Below are positions 8,165 to 10,319 of a stretch of 10,319 bases of DNA, one piece after another (position 1 is the stretch's first letter; each line of letters opens with the position of its first letter). The position numbers and the translations under genes were made by a program. The DNA comes from an uncultured Ruminococcus sp. (lineage in GTDB: Bacteria > Bacillota > Clostridia > Oscillospirales > Ruminococcaceae): NCBI GenBank assembly GCA_945876155.1, contig CAMCMW010000032.1:1-10319 (forward strand), read 5' to 3'. The notes beneath the pieces were generated by a model. It ran no database searches. It saw only the letters and a program-made list of their open reading frames with translations, and was not told where the DNA came from.

Positions 8165-8181
8165 ATTCGCCAGTGGCGAAT
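8165..8181. repeat. Dispersed palindrome, copy 4
   Basis: ATTCGCCAGTGGCGAAT: both arms are intact and only the central base differs (G where copies 2 and 5 have A). It lies 4 bases upstream of the GAGGAGG of the 116-residue membrane protein gene (minus strand) and 8 bases before the -35 box of the plus-strand antitoxin promoter, so a bound protein could affect both directions. Confidence 0.9.
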
Positions 8182-8189
8182 TTTTTGAC

Positions 8190-8218
8190 TTGACATTTAT
8201 TATGGTTAATGCTATAAT
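8190..8218 (+). promoter_or_regulatory. Consensus promoter for the antitoxin RNA
   Basis: TTGACA (8190-8195), a 17-base spacer and TATAAT (8213-8218): an exact sigma-A consensus at ideal spacing, pointing toward the toxin gene. Transcription should start near 8225. No protein gene lies downstream on this strand, which fits a strongly expressed antisense RNA. Confidence 0.85.
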
Positions 8219-8224
8219 GTAAAT

Positions 8225-8317
8225 GAAAAAGGTGACTGCGATAAGCGGTTCTCCTAAAATGGTTTAAGTAAAAGAACATACCGCCACCATTTGGACGTGA
8301 GGGCGGTATGTCTTTTT
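8225..8317 (+). ncRNA. Antisense antitoxin RNA of a type I toxin-antitoxin system
   Basis: The predicted RNA is about 93 nucleotides, from the consensus promoter to the terminator hairpin at 8276-8311. It converges with the toxin mRNA and should overlap its 3' untranslated end by roughly 50 bases, an arrangement like RatA/TxpA of Bacillus subtilis. Its 5' end carries AAGGTGACTGC (8229-8239), also found at the start of the toxin mRNA (AAGGTGATTGC, 8480-8470). If the terminator leaks, a second plus-strand terminator at 8521-8549 would yield a form of about 320 nucleotides covering the whole toxin message. Promoter and terminator are seen directly; the antitoxin role is inferred from the layout. 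Confidence 0.75.
8276..8317. terminator. Bidirectional terminator shared by toxin and antitoxin RNAs
   Basis: ACATACCGCC (8276-8285) and GGCGGTATGT (8302-8311) form a perfect 10-pair stem with a 16-base loop. On the plus strand CTTTTTATT follows; on the minus strand TCTTTTACTT follows. It can therefore end both convergent RNAs, making their 3' ends complementary, which would be the site of toxin-antitoxin pairing. Confidence 0.85.
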
Positions 8318-8336
8318 ATTATATGTAAAAAGACCT

Positions 8337-8426
8337 TTACTTTTTCTTATTAAAAATAAGATAGCAAAGAGAGATAACTCCTGTGAGCATTGTGACAAAT
8401 AAACATATGTCAGAGAATGTCATCAT
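8337..8426 (-). CDS. Type I toxin, small holin-like membrane peptide
   Basis: 29 residues, opening MMTFSDICLFVTMLTGVIS and ending CYLIFNKKK. The ATG at 8426 has GGGAGGTGAT at a good distance (eight bases after GGAGG); the second ATG, at 8423, is a less likely start. A short polar N-terminus, one hydrophobic helix of about 18-20 residues and a lysine-rich tail match the putative holin-like / TxpA-type toxins of Firmicutes, which damage the membrane when overproduced. It has its own consensus promoter, a structured leader that buries the SD, and a convergent antisense RNA: the full anatomy of a type I module. Placement straight after parA-parB suggests element maintenance by killing cells that lose it. 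I am confident of the peptide and layout; toxicity is inferred. Confidence 0.85.
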   Translation of the reverse strand: MMTFSDICLFVTMLTGVISLCYLIFNKKK

Positions 8427-8435
8427 AGCTATCAC

Positions 8436-8450
8436 CTCCCTTGTCGGGAG
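8436..8450 (-). promoter_or_regulatory. Hairpin sequestering the toxin ribosome site
   Basis: On the minus strand CTCCC (8450-8446), a GACAA loop and GGGAG (8440-8436) form a 5-pair stem whose 3' arm is the core of the toxin SD (GGGAGG). Type I toxin mRNAs commonly hide their ribosome site in this way until processed. A second SD-like AAGGTGATTGC at the RNA's 5' end resembles the real SD (AGGTGATAGC) and could compete in folding. Confidence 0.6.
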
Positions 8451-8487
8451 AAACCGCCTACCGTTATATGCAATCACCTTAACAATA

Positions 8488-8517
8488 ATTATAGCATAAA
8501 CGGTACATAATTGTCAA
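8488..8517 (-). promoter_or_regulatory. Consensus promoter for the toxin mRNA
   Basis: Read on the minus strand: TTGACA (8517-8512), an 18-base spacer and TATAAT (8493-8488). Transcription should begin near 8481, giving a leader of about 55 bases before the toxin ATG at 8426. Both boxes match consensus; the spacer is one base longer than that of the antitoxin promoter, which would make it somewhat weaker. Confidence 0.8.
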
Positions 8518-8520
8518 TTT

Positions 8521-8549
8521 GAAGTCTTTTGATAAAGGCTTCTTTTTTT
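8521..8549 (+). terminator. Second plus-strand terminator upstream of the toxin promoter
   Basis: GAAGTCTTT (8521-8529), a TGAT loop and AAAGGCTTC (8534-8542) form a 9-pair stem with one G-T wobble, followed by seven T. It works only in the plus direction: the minus strand has no T-run after it. Its likely job is to stop antisense transcription that leaks past 8317 before it enters parB. Confidence 0.8.
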
Positions 8550-8566
8550 ATTCGCCAATGGCGAAT
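8550..8566. repeat. Dispersed palindrome, copy 5 (at the parB stop)
   Basis: ATTCGCCAATGGCGAAT, identical to copy 2. Its last base is also the final A of the parB TAA stop (minus strand), and its first base abuts the T-run of the plus-strand terminator. On the minus strand it is followed by TAAAAAAAG, not T, so it is not a parB terminator. Confidence 0.9.
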
Positions 8567-9489
8567 TACGTGTTTTCATCAAAGAAATATTCAAGTGCCC
8601 TTTCTATTGTGTCCAATATCTCTTTTTCGTCAGCATCTTCATCGAAATACTTTGAATAAAACTCCGGTTTGATTTTTACAACTTTTTTCTTCGGCTTAGG
8701 TTCTGTATTAAACAGTCTTACAACATCACGTCTGCTGATTTCCGGATTATCCTTAAAAACTTTTCTCAGTAGTGCAGCCCGCTTTGTATCAATCTTAAAA
8801 ATCATTTCATTATCGTTGTTTGGATTCCTTAATATGCTGTAAATCATGATTTGACCATTTTCCGGTATATATGAAAGCTCAACTGCTGCTCTGACTGCAA
8901 GCTGCTTTGAATCAACCCACGGTTTAAGTTCAGGAATAAGCTTATTTATTCTTATAAGACGTGCTACGCTGTCCTTACTCAGACCGTATTCATCACCAGT
9001 AGCTGCAAGCTTGCTTTTGCCCTCTGAACTGCTGTCCAGAGCGCTCAGCTCATCAGCAATTGCATTTCTCTTTTCCTCTGAAAACAGTTCCGAGTGATAT
9101 GCTGCAATAACTGCTGCCTGTTCAGATATTTTAATATCCTTAAATCCTCTCTGCAGAAGATTGGTAAATGCTATATATACTTTTGCATCTTCTTCGGAAA
9201 GATTTTCTTTTATTACTGCCGGTATGGTTTCCCTGCCGGCATCTCTGCTGCATCGGAATCGGTTGTTTCCGGCAAGGATTTCATATTTGCCCGGTTCATG
9301 GGTATCAGGTCTTACAATAATAGGCTGCATAACACCATATTTGCGTATGCTTTCAGTCATATCACTTCGCTTTTCATCGTCATACATTGTGAATTGGTGG
9401 TTATATGTATGATTGAGCATATTAAGCGGAATTTCTTTAATCTGATTTTCCTGTGACATCATTGCGCCGATATCAAATGTAGCAAGCAT
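8566..9489 (-). CDS. parB: ParB/Spo0J-family partition protein
   Basis: 307 residues. The ATG at 9489 is chosen because AGGAGGTG lies seven bases upstream, inside the end of parA. Residues 15-115 form the ParB N-terminal (CTPase) domain, with YEILAGNNRFRCSRDAG at 69-85 replacing the usual GERRxRA box: the first Arg is Asn and the following Ala is Cys, so nucleotide binding may differ. AFTNLLQRGFKDIKISEQA (107-125) corresponds to the second conserved ParB box. A helix-turn-helix lies at about 162-208 (YGLSKDSVARLIRINKLIPE). The C-terminus (264-307) has a PKPKKKVVKIK basic stretch and an acidic helical tail that probably dimerises. ParB binds palindromic parS DNA and drives ParA; some relatives (KorB of RK2) also repress scattered promoters. 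It is coupled to parA with one base between stop and start. Confidence 0.92.
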   Translation of the reverse strand: MLATFDIGAMMSQENQIKEIPLNMLNHTYNHQFTMYDDEKRSDMTESIRKYGVMQPIIVRPDTHEPGKYEILAGNNRFRCSRDAGRETIPAVIKENLSEEDAKVYIAFTNLLQRGFKDIKISEQAAVIAAYHSELFSEEKRNAIADELSALDSSSEGKSKLAATGDEYGLSKDSVARLIRINKLIPELKPWVDSKQLAVRAAVELSYIPENGQIMIYSILRNPNNDNEMIFKIDTKRAALLRKVFKDNPEISRRDVVRLFNTEPKPKKKVVKIKPEFYSKYFDEDADEKEILDTIERALEYFFDENT

Positions 9490-9490
9490 T

Positions 9491-10267
9491 TTAACACCTC
9501 CTCATAACTTCTTCGGCAAGTGCCTTGTACTCTTCGCCCAGTTTTGTTTTGTTAAGGCAAAGGCTGCGGTTTCTTTCAGAACTGTTGGCAGCTTCGACTG
9601 ACTTGTGAATGACCGTATCAAACATAAGAGAATTGTACTTGTCCTGAAGTGATTCAGAAGTTGTTCTGCTCATGTTGGTGTTGTCAAACATGGTCGCAAG
9701 AACACCGCAATATTTAAGGTCCTTATTAATCGTTTCCCTTATCTGGTCACAGATATTTGTAAGGCTTGCAAGTCCTTCAAAAGCAAATTTCTGTGTCTGA
9801 ACAGGAATTATAACGTTGTTTGAGGCAGTCAGAGCATTGATGAGCAGTATTCCAAGTGAAGGCAGACAGTCAATCAGAATGTAGTCGAAGTTACCGGTGT
9901 TTTCAGCTGTCAGAATTCTTTTCAGTACAGTTTCCCTTGAAAGGGCATTCATCAGATACGATTCAGCGTTTGCAAGGTTAATGTCAGAAGGAATAAAGCT
10001 GATTTTATTCTGCTCAGATATTCTGATACACTCCGAAAATTCTTCAGCGGAAATTTTCTGGTTGCCGGTAATACTCAGCATCATATGGCTGATAGTTGGC
10101 TTACCATCTCCCTCAAAGCCGAGATAGCTTGAGAGGTTCGACTGTGGGTCAAGGTCGATTAAGAGGACTTTGAAACCGTTAAGGGCAAGGGCAGTTCCTA
10201 AATTTAATGTGGTAGTGGTTTTTCCCACTCCGCCTTTCTGGTTTGCGATTGATATAATTTTACACAT
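9491..10267 (-). CDS. parA: ParA/Soj-family partition ATPase
   Basis: 258 residues from the ATG at 10267 (MCKIISIANQKGG). An 11-codon extension to a TTG at 10300 is rejected because it translates a hairpin and the ribosome site. Deviant Walker A KGGVGKTTTT is at 11-20, with the signature Lys at 11 and catalytic Lys at 16. Walker A' LIDLDPQSN is at 36-44, and Walker B YILIDCLPSLG at 129-139 (usually DCPPSLG). There is no N-terminal DNA-binding extension, so it is of the short Soj type and probably does not act as a stand-alone repressor. ParA dimers bind the nucleoid with ATP and are released by ParB, moving the element to daughter cells. It is first of a coupled pair with parB. Its promoter lies beyond the right edge or in the last 50 bases, where I see no clear one. 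Confidence 0.95.
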   Translation of the reverse strand: MCKIISIANQKGGVGKTTTTLNLGTALALNGFKVLLIDLDPQSNLSSYLGFEGDGKPTISHMMLSITGNQKISAEEFSECIRISEQNKISFIPSDINLANAESYLMNALSRETVLKRILTAENTGNFDYILIDCLPSLGILLINALTASNNVIIPVQTQKFAFEGLASLTNICDQIRETINKDLKYCGVLATMFDNTNMSRTTSESLQDKYNSLMFDTVIHKSVEAANSSERNRSLCLNKTKLGEEYKALAEEVMRRC

Positions 10268-10277
10268 GATTATAATC

Positions 10278-10296
10278 TGCCTTTCTGCGAAAGGCA
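10278..10296 (-). promoter_or_regulatory. Inverted repeat over the parA ribosome site
   Basis: TGCCTTTC (10278-10285), a TGC spacer and GAAAGGCA (10289-10296) form a perfect 8-base inverted repeat upstream of parA. In the mRNA the 3' arm GAAAGGCA includes the only plausible parA SD (AAAGG, about 13 bases from the ATG). It could be an mRNA hairpin limiting parA translation or an operator for feedback control. Confidence 0.55.
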
Positions 10297-10319
10297 CCAA
10301 TCGGGTAATGAAAAGTGCT

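Noticed and set aside
8223..8267. A 14-residue frame (MKKVTAISGSPKMV) at the start of the antitoxin RNA that resembles the N-terminus of a flavodoxin-like reductase
   Set aside because: It would begin at or before the predicted transcript start with no ribosome site, and its bases are part of the leader shared with the toxin RNA. The resemblance is probably chance.
7250..8566. CRISPR array from the repeated 17-mers
   Set aside because: Copies are hundreds of bases apart with genes between them and no regular spacers, and there are no cas genes.
10268..10300. N-terminal extension of parA from a TTG at 10300
   Set aside because: The added codons encode the inverted repeat and the SD, and the protein starting at 10267 matches the normal ParA opening.

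Overview
The window looks like part of a conjugative or otherwise mobile element (large plasmid or integrative element) of an AT-rich, Gram-positive gut-type Firmicute, most likely Ruminococcus or a close relative. The grounds are near-perfect AGGAGG-type Shine-Dalgarno (SD) sites, consensus sigma-A promoters, a type I dockerin domain (typical of cellulosomal clostridia and ruminococci), a giant methyltransferase-helicase of the kind carried by Firmicute conjugative elements, and a ParA/ParB pair. The host and element type are inferences from gene content.

Layout. Bases 3-5549 (+) are the 3' part of one giant gene whose reading frame is open through the left edge. It encodes a fused N6-adenine-type methyltransferase and SNF2-like helicase and ends at a strong hairpin terminator. 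Everything from 5708 to the right edge, apart from one small antisense RNA, reads on the minus strand, convergent with it. In transcription order these are parA (10267-9491), parB (9489-8566, one base after the parA stop), a type I toxin-antitoxin locus (about 8190-8549) with a 29-residue membrane toxin too short for ordinary gene calling, then three small genes each with a strong SD (a 116-residue multi-pass membrane protein, a 153-residue single-pass membrane protein, a 142-residue acidic protein), and finally a secreted 348-residue dockerin protein closed by a terminator at 5667-5699.

How it fits together. ParA, ParB and the type I toxin look like a maintenance block: active segregation plus post-segregational killing. 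The giant protein probably belongs to the polyvalent proteins thought to protect or remodel transferred DNA. The membrane, acidic and dockerin proteins are accessory genes with no function I can prove.

The most notable unexplained structure is a 17-bp palindrome, consensus ATTCGCCAATGGCGAAT, found five times in about 3 kb and only between genes (5564, 7250, 7774, 8165, 8550). Three copies sit 4-7 bases upstream of an SD, one is built into the terminator of the giant gene, and one overlaps the parB stop codon. It could be a dispersed ParB/KorB-like operator-centromere or a conserved mRNA hairpin. A second surprise is that the toxin and antitoxin RNAs start from inverted copies of one promoter-leader sequence, and a third copy lies alone at 5616-5656.
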